Assembly (NCBI RefSeq): GCF_030412915.1
Contig: NZ_JAUHJR010000007.1
Coordinates: forward strand, 124,001-188,000
Direction: 5' to 3'
DNA length: 64,000 bases
Source of the DNA: Nocardioides abyssi
GTDB taxonomy: Bacteria > Actinomycetota > Actinomycetes > Propionibacteriales > Nocardioidaceae
The notes beneath the pieces were generated by a model, which worked only from the letters and a program-made list of their open reading frames with translations, searched no databases and was not told the DNA's origin. Each line of letters starts with the position of its first letter. Position 1 is the stretch's first letter. Positions 7,877 to 17,749 of the stretch are shown here, in pieces. Position numbers and translations under genes: made by a program.

Positions 7877-8992
7877 ATGCGATCCCGCCGCGCCGCCGCC
7901 GAGCACCAGGAGGCCGTCACCCGACGGCTGGCCCTGCTGAGCGCCGAGCTCGCCGCGCAACGGCCGCCGGGGGAGCCGGTCGCGCCCGACCCGTGGTGGT
8001 CCGAGCCGCTGCCCCACGACGACGGGCCGGAGGACGACTGGACGAGCGGGCACACCCGGGTGCGGCGGCCACCGGCTGCCGTCCGGGTGCAGTCAGCCCA
8101 TCAGCCGGCGCCGACCCCGGTGGCGTCCCCGGTAGCCGAGCCGCCGACTCCGTCGACGCCCAGGGCAGCACCCAGGGCAGCACCGGCGCCGAGGTCGTCA
8201 GCGACGGCCGCGCCGCCGGTGCCCGAACCAGGGCGGCACGCGGCCCGGCGGTCGGTGCGGATCGTGCCGTCCGCGGCCGGGCTGGTGCCCGAGACGCTGC
8301 GGGGGCGGGCGGCGCTGGGGTCGGCGCAGCTGACCGTCGTCGCGGTGGTGGTCGCGCTGGGCCTGGCGGTCACGTGTTGGTGGGTGGTGCGGTCCGACGC
8401 CGGTGCGCCGGTCGCGCCGGCCCCGGTGGACACCTCGCCGGTCGCCGACCTGGTCGAGGTGCCGAGCGCTTCGTCGTTGGCAGCACCCGGTGCGCCACCG
8501 GGATCCGCTGGTGCGGACCCGTCGGGCGCGGCATCGGGTGCGGCCGCGGAGGTGGTGGTCGACGTCGCCGGCAAGGTACGTCGGCCCGGGATCGTCGTCC
8601 TCGACGCCGGCGCGCGGGTGGTCGACGCGCTCGACGCCGCGGGCGGGGCGCGCCCCGGCGTCGACCTGTCCTCCCTCAACCTCGCACGACTGCTCGTCGA
8701 CGGCGAGCAGGTGCTCGTCGGGCGGGTGGCCGGCGCACCGCCGCCGGCGACCGGCTCGGCCGCCGCGCCAGCGGCCCCAGGGGCGCCGGCGGCGCTGGTC
8801 GACCTCAACCGGGCGACGACCGTCGAGCTGGAGGCACTGCCCGAGGTCGGACCGGTGACCGCCGCGGCGATCCTTGCCTGGCGCGACGAGCACGGTGGTT
8901 TCCGCGCCGTCGACGAGCTCCTCGAGGTCGACGGCATCGGCGAGGCGACCCTGGGCCAGATCCGACCCTTCGTGACGGTCGGGGGTGGTTGA
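7877..8992 (+). CDS. comEA: ComEA-family DNA-binding protein
   Basis: Membrane-anchored DNA receptor of the competence DNA-uptake machinery; 371 aa. After a long Pro/Ala-rich cytoplasmic stretch there is one membrane segment at about residues 152-172, then a SLBB domain (VVVDVAGKVRRPGIVVL) and a C-terminal helix-hairpin-helix pair: VDLNRATTVELEALPEVGP and FRAVDELLEVDGIGEATL. The long N-terminal tail is longer than in firmicute ComEA but usual for actinobacteria. The start was chosen at 7877, where a -10 hexamer is correctly spaced. Its stop overlaps the comEC start by 8 bp. Whether this lineage is naturally competent is not shown by the sequence. Confidence 0.9.
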   Translation: MRSRRAAAEHQEAVTRRLALLSAELAAQRPPGEPVAPDPWWSEPLPHDDGPEDDWTSGHTRVRRPPAAVRVQSAHQPAPTPVASPVAEPPTPSTPRAAPRAAPAPRSSATAAPPVPEPGRHAARRSVRIVPSAAGLVPETLRGRAALGSAQLTVVAVVVALGLAVTCWWVVRSDAGAPVAPAPVDTSPVADLVEVPSASSLAAPGAPPGSAGADPSGAASGAAAEVVVDVAGKVRRPGIVVLDAGARVVDALDAAGGARPGVDLSSLNLARLLVDGEQVLVGRVAGAPPPATGSAAAPAAPGAPAALVDLNRATTVELEALPEVGPVTAAAILAWRDEHGGFRAVDELLEVDGIGEATLGQIRPFVTVGGG

Positions 8993-11339
8993 CCTCGGGG
9001 CCGCGAGGGAGGTCCGCCGGGCCGACGACCCGGAAGGAGGCGACGAGGCGGAGAGAGCCGACCGCGTCGACGTCCGGATGCCGCTGCTGGCGGTCGCCGC
9101 CTGGCTCGCGGGGCTGGCCGCCGCGTTCCTCCCACCGGCCGCGCTCGCCGCGGCAGGGGCGGCGGTCGTCGGGGTCGCGGTGGCGGTCGCGCGCCGCCGG
9201 GGCCACACCACGACGGTCGCCTCGGTGGTGCTCGTCGCGCTCGCGGTCGGCGGTGCGGCCGGGGTGCGCGCGGAGCAGGTCCGCACCAACGTCGTCGCGG
9301 ACCTCGCTGCGGAGCGGGCCGCGGTGACGGTGACCGGCACGGTCGTGGCGGACCCGCGGCCGGTCGAGGGACGGTTCGCCGACCGCGTGCTGACCCGGAT
9401 GGAGGTCAGGGAGGTGACCGGCCGGGGGACGACGACCCGGCTGCGCACCCGGGTGCTCGTGCTGGGCGACCAGCCGTGGGCCGACGTCCGGCTGGGCGCC
9501 ACCGTCCGCACCCGTGGCCGCCTCGACACCGCCGAGGGCGGCGACCTGGCCGCGGTCGTCCTGGCGGGCGAGCCGACGGTGCTGGCCGAGCCCGGTCCGT
9601 GGTGGCGTGGGGCCGACGCGGTCCGGCGGTCGATCCGCGAGGCGGTCGACCACCGTCCGCCCGCCCAGGCCGCGCTCGTCCCGGCCCTGGTGACCGGCGA
9701 CGACCAGCTGCTCGCCACCGAGGTGGAGGAGGACTTCCGCACGACCGGGCTCACCCACCTGCTGGCCGTCTCCGGGACCAACCTGACCCTCGTCGTCGGC
9801 TTCCTGCTGCTGATCGCCCGCTGGTGCGGCGCGCGCGGCCGCGTGATGTACGCCGTCGGCGCGGCCGGCATCGTCGGGTTCGTGCTCCTCGCCCGCACCG
9901 AGCCGAGCGTGCTCCGGGCCGCGGTGATGGGGTCGGTCGCGCTGCTGGCGCTCGGGGTGCACGCCCTGCAACGGGGGTTCCGCGCGCTGGGGGTGGCCGT
10001 GGTCGTGCTGCTGCTCGTCCAACCGGGTCTGGCGACCTCGGCGGGGTTCGCGCTCTCGGTGCTCGCGACCGCCGGCATCCTCGTCCTCGCGCCGGTCTGG
10101 CGCGACGCGATGGCCCGGTGGCTCCCGCGGTGGGTGGCCGAGGCCGTGGCCGTGCCGCTCGCGGCCCAGCTGGCGTGCACGCCGGTGGTCGCGGCGCTCT
10201 CCGGCGAGGTCAGCCTGGTGGCGGTCGCGGCCAACCTGGTGGTGGCGCCGGCGGTCGGTCCCGCGACGGTGCTCGGGCTCGCCGCCGGCCTCGTCGGGCT
10301 CGTCTGGGCGCCCGCAGGCAGCCTGCTCGGCACCGGGGCCGGCTGGTGCGTGGGCTGGATCGTCGCCGTGGCCGACCGGGGCGCCGACCTGCCCACGGCG
10401 GCCGTCGGGTGGGGCACCGGACCCGCGGCGCTGGTCGTGCTCAGCGTGGGCTGCGTGCTGCTCGCGCTCGGGCTGCGCCGGGTGCTCGCCCGGCCGGTGC
10501 CCGCGCTGCTCGTCCTGGCCGGCCTCGCGCTCGCGGTGCTGGTGCGGCCCCCGACGCCGGGGTGGCCCACCGATGACTGGGTCGTCGCGATGTGCGACGT
10601 GGGGCAGGGCGACGCGCTGGTGCTGCGTTCCGGGCCGGCCGAGGCGGTGGTGGTCGACGCCGGCCCCGACCCCGGCCCGGTCGACCGGTGCCTCGACGAC
10701 CTGGGGGTCGACCGCGTGCCGCTGGTGGTGCTGACCCACTTCCACGCCGACCACGTCGACGGGCTCGCGGGCGTGCTCGGGGGTCGCTCGGTCGGCGCGG
10801 TCGAGTCGACCTCGGTGCTCGACCCGGCCGGCGGCGTCGCCGAGGCGCGGGCGGCGGCCGCGGTCGCTGGGCTGCCGGTCGGCGTGGCGGCGTACGGCGT
10901 GACGAGGCGGGTGGGCGACGTGACCCTCCAGACGCTCTGGCCGCAGCCCGGCCGGGCGGCGACCGGTCCGGAGGGGGAGTCGGCCAACGACGCGAGCGTG
11001 GTGCTGCTCGCCGAGGTGCAGGGGGTGCGGGTGCTGCTGACCGGCGACCTGGAGCCCCCGGGGCAGGCCGCGTTGTCCCGCGCGCTGCCCGGCCTGCGGG
11101 TCGACGTGCTGAAGCTGCCGCACCACGGCAGCCGCTACCAGGACCTGACCTTCCTGGTCTCCCTGGGCGCCGACGTCGTGCTCGTCTCGGTGGGGGAGGA
11201 CAACGACTACGGCCACCCGGCCGAGGAGGTGCTCGACCCGCTCGCCGAGGCCGGTGCGGAGGTGCTGCGCACCGACGAGGACGGCGACGTGCTGGTCCGG
11301 GTCACCGAGGACGGCGTCGCCACCCGCGCCCGCGGCTGA
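8985..11339 (+). CDS. comEC: ComEC/Rec2 DNA-uptake channel
   Basis: Polytopic membrane protein of 784 aa, expected to form the channel that takes in single-stranded DNA. Order: two N-terminal membrane helices, an OB-like soluble domain, the Competence domain with the signature TGLTHLLAVSGTNLTL (about residues 250-265), many hydrophobic helices up to about residue 520, and a C-terminal metallo-beta-lactamase-like domain with HFHADH near residue 585 and LPHHGSRYQ. The GTG at 8985 overlaps the comEA stop, suggesting coupled translation; the first ~30 residues are hydrophilic, so an internal start near 9079 is possible. holA follows after about 50 bp. Confidence 0.95.
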   Translation: MVDLGAAREVRRADDPEGGDEAERADRVDVRMPLLAVAAWLAGLAAAFLPPAALAAAGAAVVGVAVAVARRRGHTTTVASVVLVALAVGGAAGVRAEQVRTNVVADLAAERAAVTVTGTVVADPRPVEGRFADRVLTRMEVREVTGRGTTTRLRTRVLVLGDQPWADVRLGATVRTRGRLDTAEGGDLAAVVLAGEPTVLAEPGPWWRGADAVRRSIREAVDHRPPAQAALVPALVTGDDQLLATEVEEDFRTTGLTHLLAVSGTNLTLVVGFLLLIARWCGARGRVMYAVGAAGIVGFVLLARTEPSVLRAAVMGSVALLALGVHALQRGFRALGVAVVVLLLVQPGLATSAGFALSVLATAGILVLAPVWRDAMARWLPRWVAEAVAVPLAAQLACTPVVAALSGEVSLVAVAANLVVAPAVGPATVLGLAAGLVGLVWAPAGSLLGTGAGWCVGWIVAVADRGADLPTAAVGWGTGPAALVVLSVGCVLLALGLRRVLARPVPALLVLAGLALAVLVRPPTPGWPTDDWVVAMCDVGQGDALVLRSGPAEAVVVDAGPDPGPVDRCLDDLGVDRVPLVVLTHFHADHVDGLAGVLGGRSVGAVESTSVLDPAGGVAEARAAAAVAGLPVGVAAYGVTRRVGDVTLQTLWPQPGRAATGPEGESANDASVVLLAEVQGVRVLLTGDLEPPGQAALSRALPGLRVDVLKLPHHGSRYQDLTFLVSLGADVVLVSVGEDNDYGHPAEEVLDPLAEAGAEVLRTDEDGDVLVRVTEDGVATRARG

Positions 11340-11391
11340 TGGAGAGCCGAACGACGGCGCTGTCGGCACGCTGTGGGAGGCTTCTCGCACC

Positions 11392-12381
11392 ATGGCAGCA
11401 GCGGGTCCGAAGGCAGCAGACGTGCTCGGCCGGGTCACCTTGGTGACCGGCAAGGAGGAGTTCCTCAACGAGCGCACGGTGACGGCCGTCCGCGAGGCGG
11501 TCCGTGCCCACGACGGCGAGGCCGAGCTGTCGGAGACGGCCGCCGCGGAGCTGTCGCTGGGGACCCTGGGCGAGCTGTCGGCGCCGTCGTTGTTCTCCTC
11601 CACGCGCTGCGTGGTCGTGCGCAACCTGGAGCACCTCCCCGAGGAGTCGGTCGCCGGGCTGCTGTCCTACGCCGAGGCCCCGGTGGAGGACGTCGCGCTC
11701 GTGCTCGTGCACGGCGGCGGTCCCAAGGGCAGCGGCGTGCTGACCAAGCTGCGCAAGGCCAGGGGCGTGACCGAGTCGAAGTCCGGGGAGCTCAAGGCCT
11801 CGGAGTTCCCGGGCTTCGTGGCCGCCGAGGTGCGCCGGCACGGCTCGACGATCGACCAGGAGGCGGCGACGTTCCTGGTCTCCGCGGTCGGGCAGGACCT
11901 GAGGTCGCTCTCCGCGGCCGCGCACCAGCTGACCCACGACTTCCCGGGCGAGCCCCTGGACGTGGCCAAGGTGAAGCGGTACTTCGGCGGCCGGGCCGAG
12001 GCCAAGTCGTTCGCGGTCGCCGACGCGGCCTTCTCCGGCCGGCGCCACGCCGCCCTCGAGGAGCTGCGCTGGGCGCTCGACGGCGGCACCGCGCCGGTGC
12101 TCGTCACCTCGGCGTTCGCCGGCGGTGCCCGCGGGCTGGCCCGCTACCAGGGCGCCACGCGCGGCATGCGCGAGGCCGACCTGGCCCGCGAGGTCGGGGT
12201 GCCGCCGTGGAAGCTGCGCTCGATCCGCGACCAGTCCCGCGGCTGGTCCGAGCAGGGCCTGGCGCGCGCGATCCGGGCGGTCGCCCAGGCCGACGCCGAC
12301 ATCAAGGGCGCGGCCAGCGACGCGTCGTACACCCTCGAGCGGCTGGTGCTGACGGTCACCGCGCTCCGCGACGGCCGCTGA
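11392..12381 (+). CDS. holA: DNA polymerase III subunit delta
   Basis: Clamp-loader delta subunit that opens the sliding clamp; 329 aa, typical length. The N-terminal domain begins RVTLVTGKEEFLNERTV. The middle contains VRNLEHLPEES and the conserved KLRKARGVTESKSGELKASE stretch. The C-terminal helical domain has FAVADAAFSGRRHAALEELR and ends in GAASDASYTLERLVLTVTAL. The ATG at 11392 has GGGAGG about 12 nt upstream; longer forms would run into comEC. The order comEA-comEC-holA followed by opposite-strand rpsT is the common actinobacterial arrangement. Confidence 0.93.
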   Translation: MAAAGPKAADVLGRVTLVTGKEEFLNERTVTAVREAVRAHDGEAELSETAAAELSLGTLGELSAPSLFSSTRCVVVRNLEHLPEESVAGLLSYAEAPVEDVALVLVHGGGPKGSGVLTKLRKARGVTESKSGELKASEFPGFVAAEVRRHGSTIDQEAATFLVSAVGQDLRSLSAAAHQLTHDFPGEPLDVAKVKRYFGGRAEAKSFAVADAAFSGRRHAALEELRWALDGGTAPVLVTSAFAGGARGLARYQGATRGMREADLAREVGVPPWKLRSIRDQSRGWSEQGLARAIRAVAQADADIKGAASDASYTLERLVLTVTALRDGR

Positions 12382-12447
12382 CCCTCAGCACGACCAGCCG
12401 GCCAGCACGGGCAGCACGGCCACGCAGGTCAGCCCGGGCAGAACGCG

Positions 12448-12477
12448 AAAAAGGCGCCGACCCGAGGGGTCGACGCC
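12448..12477 (-). terminator. Rho-independent terminator of rpsT
   Basis: On the minus strand an 11-bp stem (one G-U pair) with a 3-nt loop is followed by TTTTT, 14 bp after the rpsT stop codon. The stem occupies 12453-12463 and 12467-12477 and the T run 12448-12452. Confidence 0.85.
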
Positions 12478-12491
12478 GTTCGCGAGGGGCC

Positions 12492-12752
12492 TCAGAGAGA
12501 GGCGGCCTTCTTGGCGATCGCGGACTTGCGGTTCGCGGCCTGGTTCTTGTGGATGACGCCCTTGGAGACGGCCTTGTCCAGCATGCGCGAGGCGTCGCGG
12601 GCCGCGGTGACCGCGATCTCCTTGTCGCCCGCCTCGGCGGCCTTGCGGAACTTGTTCACGGCGGTCTTCAGGCCGGTCTTGACGGCCTTGTTGCGCTCGT
12701 GACGCTTCTCGTTCTGCTTGTTCCGCTTGATCTGGGACTTGATGTTCGCCAC
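12492..12752 (-). CDS. rpsT: 30S ribosomal protein S20
   Basis: Small-subunit ribosomal protein of 86 aa, the usual length. It opens with the family signature [20 protein letters not shown], rich in Lys, Arg and Asn, and contains [19 protein letters not shown] at the C-terminus. The GTG start at 12752 is preceded by GAAGG; an upstream ATG in frame (12797) would add a non-conserved extension and is not favoured. A clear promoter with a ~100-nt untranslated leader and a strong terminator bracket the gene, so it is transcribed alone. S20 often regulates its own translation through its leader; that is known for the family and not shown here. Confidence 0.97.
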   Translation of the reverse strand: MANIKSQIKRNKQNEKRHERNKAVKTGLKTAVNKFRKAAEAGDKEIAVTAARDASRMLDKAVSKGVIHKNQAANRKSAIAKKAASL

Positions 12753-12857
12753 TACTGCGCCTTCGTCGTAGGTGTGGGGTGCTGTGCTGTGCTGCAAAGA
12801 ATGCGTGTGCTGCGCGCGCCTCGGCCCGCGGGGCGGGCGTGCGACATGCGACGTACG

Positions 12858-12887
12858 AGGTTAGCAGCGGGCGATCCGGCCGCCCAA
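12858..12887 (-). promoter_or_regulatory. promoter of rpsT
   Basis: On the minus strand TTGGGC (12882-12887) is followed 18 bp later by TAACCT (12858-12863). Transcription would start near 12851, giving a leader of about 98 nt before the GTG start of rpsT. Confidence 0.65.
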
Positions 12888-12903
12888 ATCGCTCGCAGGG
12901 CGC

Positions 12904-13869
12904 TCAGGACCAGCCGCGACGGTCCGCGAGCCACCCCCACGACACCTCCGCGTCGAGCCGCTGCGCGGTGCGCAGGAACGGGGAGGTCGGCGGCACCCGC
13001 TGGGCCTGCATGAGCAGGAAGTACCCGGCGTGCAGCGCGATGACCGCGTCGACGTGGTCGTTCGGCACGTCCCGGGTCAGCGACGCCCGGGCCAGGACGG
13101 CGTCGGCGTCCAGCCCGTCGCCCCACGCACCGATGAGCAGCGCCACGGTGTCGAACCACGCCGCGCCGCGCGCCGGCCAGTTCCAGTCGCACAGCAGCAC
13201 GCGGCCGTCGGCGGCCAGCAGCACGTTGTCGTCGCGCACGTCGGTGTGGACGAGGGTGTCGCCGACCGTGACGGACGGCGCGAGCCGGGCGAGCCGGGCG
13301 GCCTCGTCGAGGTGCTCGTCGAAACCGGGGAGGCGCAGGCCACGGCCGAGGTCCTGGAGCCGCACGCGGTCCCAGTACGCCGGCCAGTCGGCCACCTCCT
13401 CGGCGAGCGGCACGAGGGCGGGCTCGTCGGGCGCCGGCGTGAGCGCGGTCGCCGCGTGCTCCAGGGCGGCCACCACCCGGTCGAGGTCGGTCTCGGACCA
13501 CGGCCGCGGGGGAGTGGTGTGCTCGACGTGCTCGATGCCGAGCACCACCCAGTCCTCCCCGTCGTGCCACCACCGCAGCCGGGGCGCCGGAACGGTCGCG
13601 GGCAGCGCTCCGAGCCGGCGCGCCTCCTCGCGGTAGGAGTCGGCGAAGGTCCGCTGTGCGACGACCGAGGCCGCCTTGACGAAGTGCTGCGACCCGTCGG
13701 CGCAGGTGAGGACCGAGGCGAAGCCCGGCGTGAAGCCGCCGGTCATCGAGCGCGCCTCCACCACCGGGGACCCGCAGCGCTCCGCGACCAGGGCACGCAC
13801 GTGCGGCGGGAGGAAGGGCCACTCGAGCCGACGGGCGGTGCGTCCGTGCGGCACGGTCAGGGTGGTCAC
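12904..13869 (-). CDS. aminoglycoside phosphotransferase family protein
   Basis: Small-molecule kinase of the APH fold; 321 aa. The catalytic loop reads LVHTDVRDDNVLL (about residues 206-218), matching the H-x-D-x-x-x-x-N Brenner motif, and the metal-binding aspartate lies in LCDWNWPARG. A nucleotide-binding stretch (SMTGGFTPGFASVLTCADG) and a lysine in HFVKAAS mark the N-lobe. Such proteins phosphorylate diverse alcohols, and resistance cannot be inferred. The GTG at 13869 lies 6 nt after GAGGAT, a possible weak -10, so it may be leaderless. It is followed downstream by rpsT on the same strand and preceded by the hydroxylase, 28 bp apart. Confidence 0.88.
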   Translation of the reverse strand: MTTLTVPHGRTARRLEWPFLPPHVRALVAERCGSPVVEARSMTGGFTPGFASVLTCADGSQHFVKAASVVAQRTFADSYREEARRLGALPATVPAPRLRWWHDGEDWVVLGIEHVEHTTPPRPWSETDLDRVVAALEHAATALTPAPDEPALVPLAEEVADWPAYWDRVRLQDLGRGLRLPGFDEHLDEAARLARLAPSVTVGDTLVHTDVRDDNVLLAADGRVLLCDWNWPARGAAWFDTVALLIGAWGDGLDADAVLARASLTRDVPNDHVDAVIALHAGYFLLMQAQRVPPTSPFLRTAQRLDAEVSWGWLADRRGWS

Positions 13870-13897
13870 GGCGACATCCTCGCCGCAGGAGGGACCC

Positions 13898-14899
13898 TCA
13901 GCCCTCCGCGGGGACCTCCCTCGGCGTGGCGGAGGCGACCGAGCCCGCTACCGAGCCCGCTACCGACGCCGTGGCCGGCCGCCACCCGGGCGGGCCGAAG
14001 ACGTAGCCGAGCTTGTCGCGCAGGCTCGGCGACGCCCGGACGTCGCGGGCGATGGCGGCGTACTCGTGGGTCTGCAGGCGCAGCAGGTTGTAGGTGCCGA
14101 CCGGCGTGGTCAGGCCGTACGTCGGGCGGTGCAGCTCGGGCTGGAAGGTGCCGAAGAGCCGGTCCCAGACGATGAGGATGCCGCCGTAGTTGCGGTCGAG
14201 GTACTCCGGGTCGCTGCCGTGGTGCACGCGGTGGTGCGAGGGGGTGTTGAGGACGAGCTCGATCGGCCGCCACAGGGTGCGGACCTTCTCGGTGTGCACG
14301 AAGAACTGGTAGACGAGGCTGACGGAGAAGCCGAAGAAGACCAGCGCCGGCGGCACGCCGAGCAGCGGCAGGGGAGCCCAGGCGACCAGCTCGTGGGAGT
14401 TGTTCCACTTCTGCCGCAGCGCGGTCGCGAAGTTGAACTGCTCGCTGGAGTGGTGGGCCTGGTGCGTCGCCCACACCAGGCGGACCCGGTGGGCGACGCG
14501 GTGGGCCCAGTAGAAGAAGAAGTCCACGCCGAGCAGCGCGAGCGCCACCGCCCACCAGGCGTCCGCAGGCAGGTGCCACGGCGCGGCGTACGCGAAGAGC
14601 ACGGCGTACGCCGCGAGCCCGAGCCCCTTCCACAGCGCCATCGTCCCGACCGAGACCGCGCCGAGCGCGACGCTGGTGGCCGCGTCGCGCCGGTCGTACC
14701 GCGGGCTCCCGTCCGGGCGCTCGTCCTCGAGGTGGTAGGCCGCGAACGCCTCGACGAGGATGAAGAGGACGAAGAACGGCATCGCAAGCACGACCGGCTC
14801 GCGGAGGGCCTCCGGCACGGCGTGCCACACGGAGGGGAACAGGTCGGTCACGCGGGGATCCTGCCGCACTCGCCGAGTCGGGACCACCGGTTCGGTCAT
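13898..14899 (-). CDS. sterol desaturase / fatty acid hydroxylase family membrane protein
   Basis: Integral-membrane di-iron enzyme of the fatty acid hydroxylase superfamily; 333 aa. The histidine clusters that bind iron are all visible: HRVAH (about residue 133), HQAHHS, and HHRVHH with a later H-D-x-x-x pattern, between four or five hydrophobic helices. It would hydroxylate or desaturate a lipid, sterol, carotenoid or hopanoid-type substrate; the substrate is unknown. The ATG at 14899 has no good ribosome site, while a GTG at 14851 is preceded by GGCAGGA, so the true protein may begin at [10 protein letters not shown], 16 residues later. It diverges from lepA with a 50-bp gap. Confidence 0.88.
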   Translation of the reverse strand: MTEPVVPTRRVRQDPRVTDLFPSVWHAVPEALREPVVLAMPFFVLFILVEAFAAYHLEDERPDGSPRYDRRDAATSVALGAVSVGTMALWKGLGLAAYAVLFAYAAPWHLPADAWWAVALALLGVDFFFYWAHRVAHRVRLVWATHQAHHSSEQFNFATALRQKWNNSHELVAWAPLPLLGVPPALVFFGFSVSLVYQFFVHTEKVRTLWRPIELVLNTPSHHRVHHGSDPEYLDRNYGGILIVWDRLFGTFQPELHRPTYGLTTPVGTYNLLRLQTHEYAAIARDVRASPSLRDKLGYVFGPPGWRPATASVAGSVAGSVASATPREVPAEG

Positions 14900-14949
14900 G
14901 GGAGGATGAAGACGTCCGTCCCGACCACCACGTACGTCGAGAAGAGCCC

Positions 14950-16824
14950 GTGCCCCAGACGCCTGCGCCGAAGCCCGGCCACACCGATCCCGCGATCATC
15001 CGGAACTTCTGCATCATCGCGCACATCGACCACGGCAAGTCGACCCTCGCCGACCGGATGCTCCAGCTGACCGGGGTCGTCGACGAGCGGGCGGCGCGTG
15101 CGCAGTACCTCGACCGGATGGACATCGAGCGCGAGCGCGGCATCACGATCAAGAGCCAGGCCGTCCGGATGCCGTGGACGGTGCCGGCCGGCAACGAGCA
15201 GGGCGCCGAGCCGGGCACCTACGTGCTCAACATGATCGACACCCCGGGCCACGTCGACTTCACCTACGAGGTGTCCCGCTCGCTCGAGGCCTGCGAGGCC
15301 GCGATCCTGCTGGTCGACGCCGCGCAGGGCATCGAGGCCCAGACGCTGGCGAACCTCTACCTCGCCATGGGCGCGGACCTCCACATCATCCCGGTGCTCA
15401 ACAAGATCGACCTGCCCAGCGCCAACCCGGAGAAGTACGCCGCGGAGCTGGCCGGCCTGGTCGGCTGCGAGCCCGAGGACGTGCTGCGGGTCAGCGCGAA
15501 GACCGGCATGGGCGTCGAGGAGCTGCTCAACCACATCGTGCACGAGACGCCCCCGCCGGTGGGGCGCGCCGACCGGCCGGCCCGTGCGCTGATCTTCGAC
15601 TCCGTCTACGACACCTACCGCGGCGTGATCACCTACGTCCGGGTCATCGACGGCGAGCTGACCCACCGCGACCGGATCAAGATGATGTCGACCGGCGCGA
15701 CCCACGAGATGCTCGAGCTCGGCGTGATCAGCCCCGAGCAGGTCAAGGCCGACAAGATCGGGGTCGGCGAGGTCGGCTACCTGATCACCGGCGTGAAGGA
15801 CGTGCGCCAGTCGCGGGTCGGTGACACCGTCACCACGCAGCACCACGGGGCGTCCGAGGCACTCGGCGGCTACAAGCACCCCAACCCGATGGTCTACGCG
15901 GGGCTCTACCCGATCGACGGCGACCAGTTCGGCGACCTGCGCGAGGCGCTGGAGAAGCTGCAGCTCAACGACGCGGCGCTGGCCTACGAACCGGAGACCT
16001 CCGGCGCGCTCGGCTTCGGCTTCCGCTGCGGCTTCCTCGGGCTGCTGCACATGGAGATCACCCGTGACCGCCTCGAGCGCGAGTTCGGGCTCGACCTGAT
16101 CTCCACCGCGCCGAACGTGGTCTACGAGGTCGTCATGGAGGACGGCACCGAGCTCACGGTCACCAACCCCAGCGAGTACCCCGAGGGCAAGATCGCCGAG
16201 GTGCGCGAGCCGGTCGTCAACGCCACGATCCTCAGCCCCTCGGACTACATCGGCACGATCATGGAGCTGTGCCAGACCAAGCGCGGCACCCTGCAGGGGA
16301 TGGACTACCTCTCCGAGGACCGCGTGGAGATGCGCTACACGCTGCCGATGGGCGAGATCGCGTTCGACTTCTTCGACCACCTGAAGTCGAAGACCAAGGG
16401 CTACGCCTCGCTCAACTACGAGCGCTCCGGCGAGCAGGCCGCCGACCTGGTGAAGGTCGACATCCTGCTCCAGGGCGAGCCGGTCGACGCGTTCTCGGCG
16501 ATCATCCACCGCGAGGCGGCGTACTCCTACGGCGTGATGATGGCCAGCAAGCTCAAGGAGCTCATCCCGCGCCAGCAGTTCGAGGTGCCGATCCAGGCGG
16601 CGATCGGTGCCCGGGTCATCGCGCGCGAGAACATCCGCGCGATCCGCAAGGACGTGCTGGCCAAGTGCTACGGCGGCGACATCACCCGCAAGCGCAAGTT
16701 GCTGGAGAAGCAGAAGGAGGGCAAGAAGCGGATGAAGATGGTCGGCCGCGTCGAGGTCCCCCAGGAGGCCTTCGTGGCCGCGCTCTCCACCTCGGCGCCC
16801 GCGGAGAAGTCCGGCAAGAAGTAG
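14950..16824 (+). CDS. lepA: elongation factor 4 (LepA)
   Basis: Ribosome-dependent GTPase of 624 aa. The G motifs are clear: AHIDHGKST (G1, about residues 24-32), GITIKSQ (G2), DTPGHVDF (G3) and NKIDLP (G4). The EF-G-like domains follow, then the LepA-specific C-terminal domain with [16 protein letters not shown]. It starts with GTG at 14950. In many actinobacteria lepA is close to hemW; here almost 27 kb of accessory genes separate them. The promoter must lie within the 50-bp spacer or inside the divergent hydroxylase gene. Confidence 0.97.
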   Translation: MPQTPAPKPGHTDPAIIRNFCIIAHIDHGKSTLADRMLQLTGVVDERAARAQYLDRMDIERERGITIKSQAVRMPWTVPAGNEQGAEPGTYVLNMIDTPGHVDFTYEVSRSLEACEAAILLVDAAQGIEAQTLANLYLAMGADLHIIPVLNKIDLPSANPEKYAAELAGLVGCEPEDVLRVSAKTGMGVEELLNHIVHETPPPVGRADRPARALIFDSVYDTYRGVITYVRVIDGELTHRDRIKMMSTGATHEMLELGVISPEQVKADKIGVGEVGYLITGVKDVRQSRVGDTVTTQHHGASEALGGYKHPNPMVYAGLYPIDGDQFGDLREALEKLQLNDAALAYEPETSGALGFGFRCGFLGLLHMEITRDRLEREFGLDLISTAPNVVYEVVMEDGTELTVTNPSEYPEGKIAEVREPVVNATILSPSDYIGTIMELCQTKRGTLQGMDYLSEDRVEMRYTLPMGEIAFDFFDHLKSKTKGYASLNYERSGEQAADLVKVDILLQGEPVDAFSAIIHREAAYSYGVMMASKLKELIPRQQFEVPIQAAIGARVIARENIRAIRKDVLAKCYGGDITRKRKLLEKQKEGKKRMKMVGRVEVPQEAFVAALSTSAPAEKSGKK

Positions 16825-16903
16825 CCGCCGGCCGCGCGGAGGGTTGGACCGCGGCCCACCCGGGGATGGTGTCGGGAAACCGTCAACGTCCTGGGGGGAC
16901 AAC

Positions 16904-17749
16904 ATGACCACGTTGTGGCCGTCGATCGACCCGACCTTCGCGCGCGACGTCGAGACGCGCACGCCGATCCGCTTCCAGCACGGGCTGGTGGGTCACCCGC
17001 TGCTCACGCTGGACGAGATCGCCCGGCTGGCCGAGGAGCTGCCCGAGTCCTCGCTCTCGGCCGAGCCGGCCGAGAAGCCCATCGCCGCCGGTGACGCCGC
17101 GGGCGTCGCGGCGTCCACCGACGACATCGGGCAGCGCATCCGCGACGTGGCGGTGAACCGCTCCTGGTTCACCCTGCTCCACGTCCACCAGGTGGCGCGC
17201 TACCGCGCCCTGGTCGACGAGGTCCTCGACGACCTCGCCGAGGCCTCCGGCATGGACCCGAAGGACCTCACCCGCCGGATGGGCTTCCTGTTCGCCAGCT
17301 CCCCGCGCGGCGTGACCGCCGCGCACTTCGACATCGAGCACAGCTTCTGCATGCAGCTGCAGGGCACGCGCACCCTCGGCTTCGGCCGCTTCGCCGACGA
17401 GGAGCAGAAGCGGCAGGAGGTCGAGCGCTACTGGAACGGCTCGTTCGGCCGCTTCCACGAGCAGCCCGAGACGATCGCCGAGCACGTCATCAGCCCCGGC
17501 ACCGGCTGCTACATCCCGCCCTACACCCCGCACTGGATCGTCAACGGCGACGAGACCTCGCTGTCGATGACGGTGACGTTCTTCAACCGCGACAACGAGA
17601 CCGAGTCGCTGGTGCAGGCGTTCAACACCAAGATCGCGAGGACCGGCCTCTCGCCGCGTCCGTTCGGGGAGTCGGCGGTGCGCGACCGGGCCAAGGTCGG
17701 CGCCATGAAGGCCTGGGCGTCGGTCAAGCGCCCCCGCGTGCCGAGCTGA
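16904..17749 (+). CDS. cupin/JmjC-like oxygenase-type protein
   Basis: 281-aa protein with a double-stranded beta-helix signature. A metal-binding H-x-D occurs in TAAHFDIEHSFCMQLQG (about residues 143-159), with a distal histidine in GCYIPPYTPHWIVNG. This is the arrangement of cupin_8/JmjC-like Fe(II)/2-oxoglutarate oxygenases, although nothing shows that it is active. The ATG at 16904 follows a run of six G (CTGGGGGGAC), a strong ribosome site shared in form with several polysaccharide genes downstream. It converges on the GNAT gene with a 26-bp overlap of coding ends. A role in modifying a peptide, protein or surface sugar is possible but unproven. Confidence 0.75.
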   Translation: MTTLWPSIDPTFARDVETRTPIRFQHGLVGHPLLTLDEIARLAEELPESSLSAEPAEKPIAAGDAAGVAASTDDIGQRIRDVAVNRSWFTLLHVHQVARYRALVDEVLDDLAEASGMDPKDLTRRMGFLFASSPRGVTAAHFDIEHSFCMQLQGTRTLGFGRFADEEQKRQEVERYWNGSFGRFHEQPETIAEHVISPGTGCYIPPYTPHWIVNGDETSLSMTVTFFNRDNETESLVQAFNTKIARTGLSPRPFGESAVRDRAKVGAMKAWASVKRPRVPS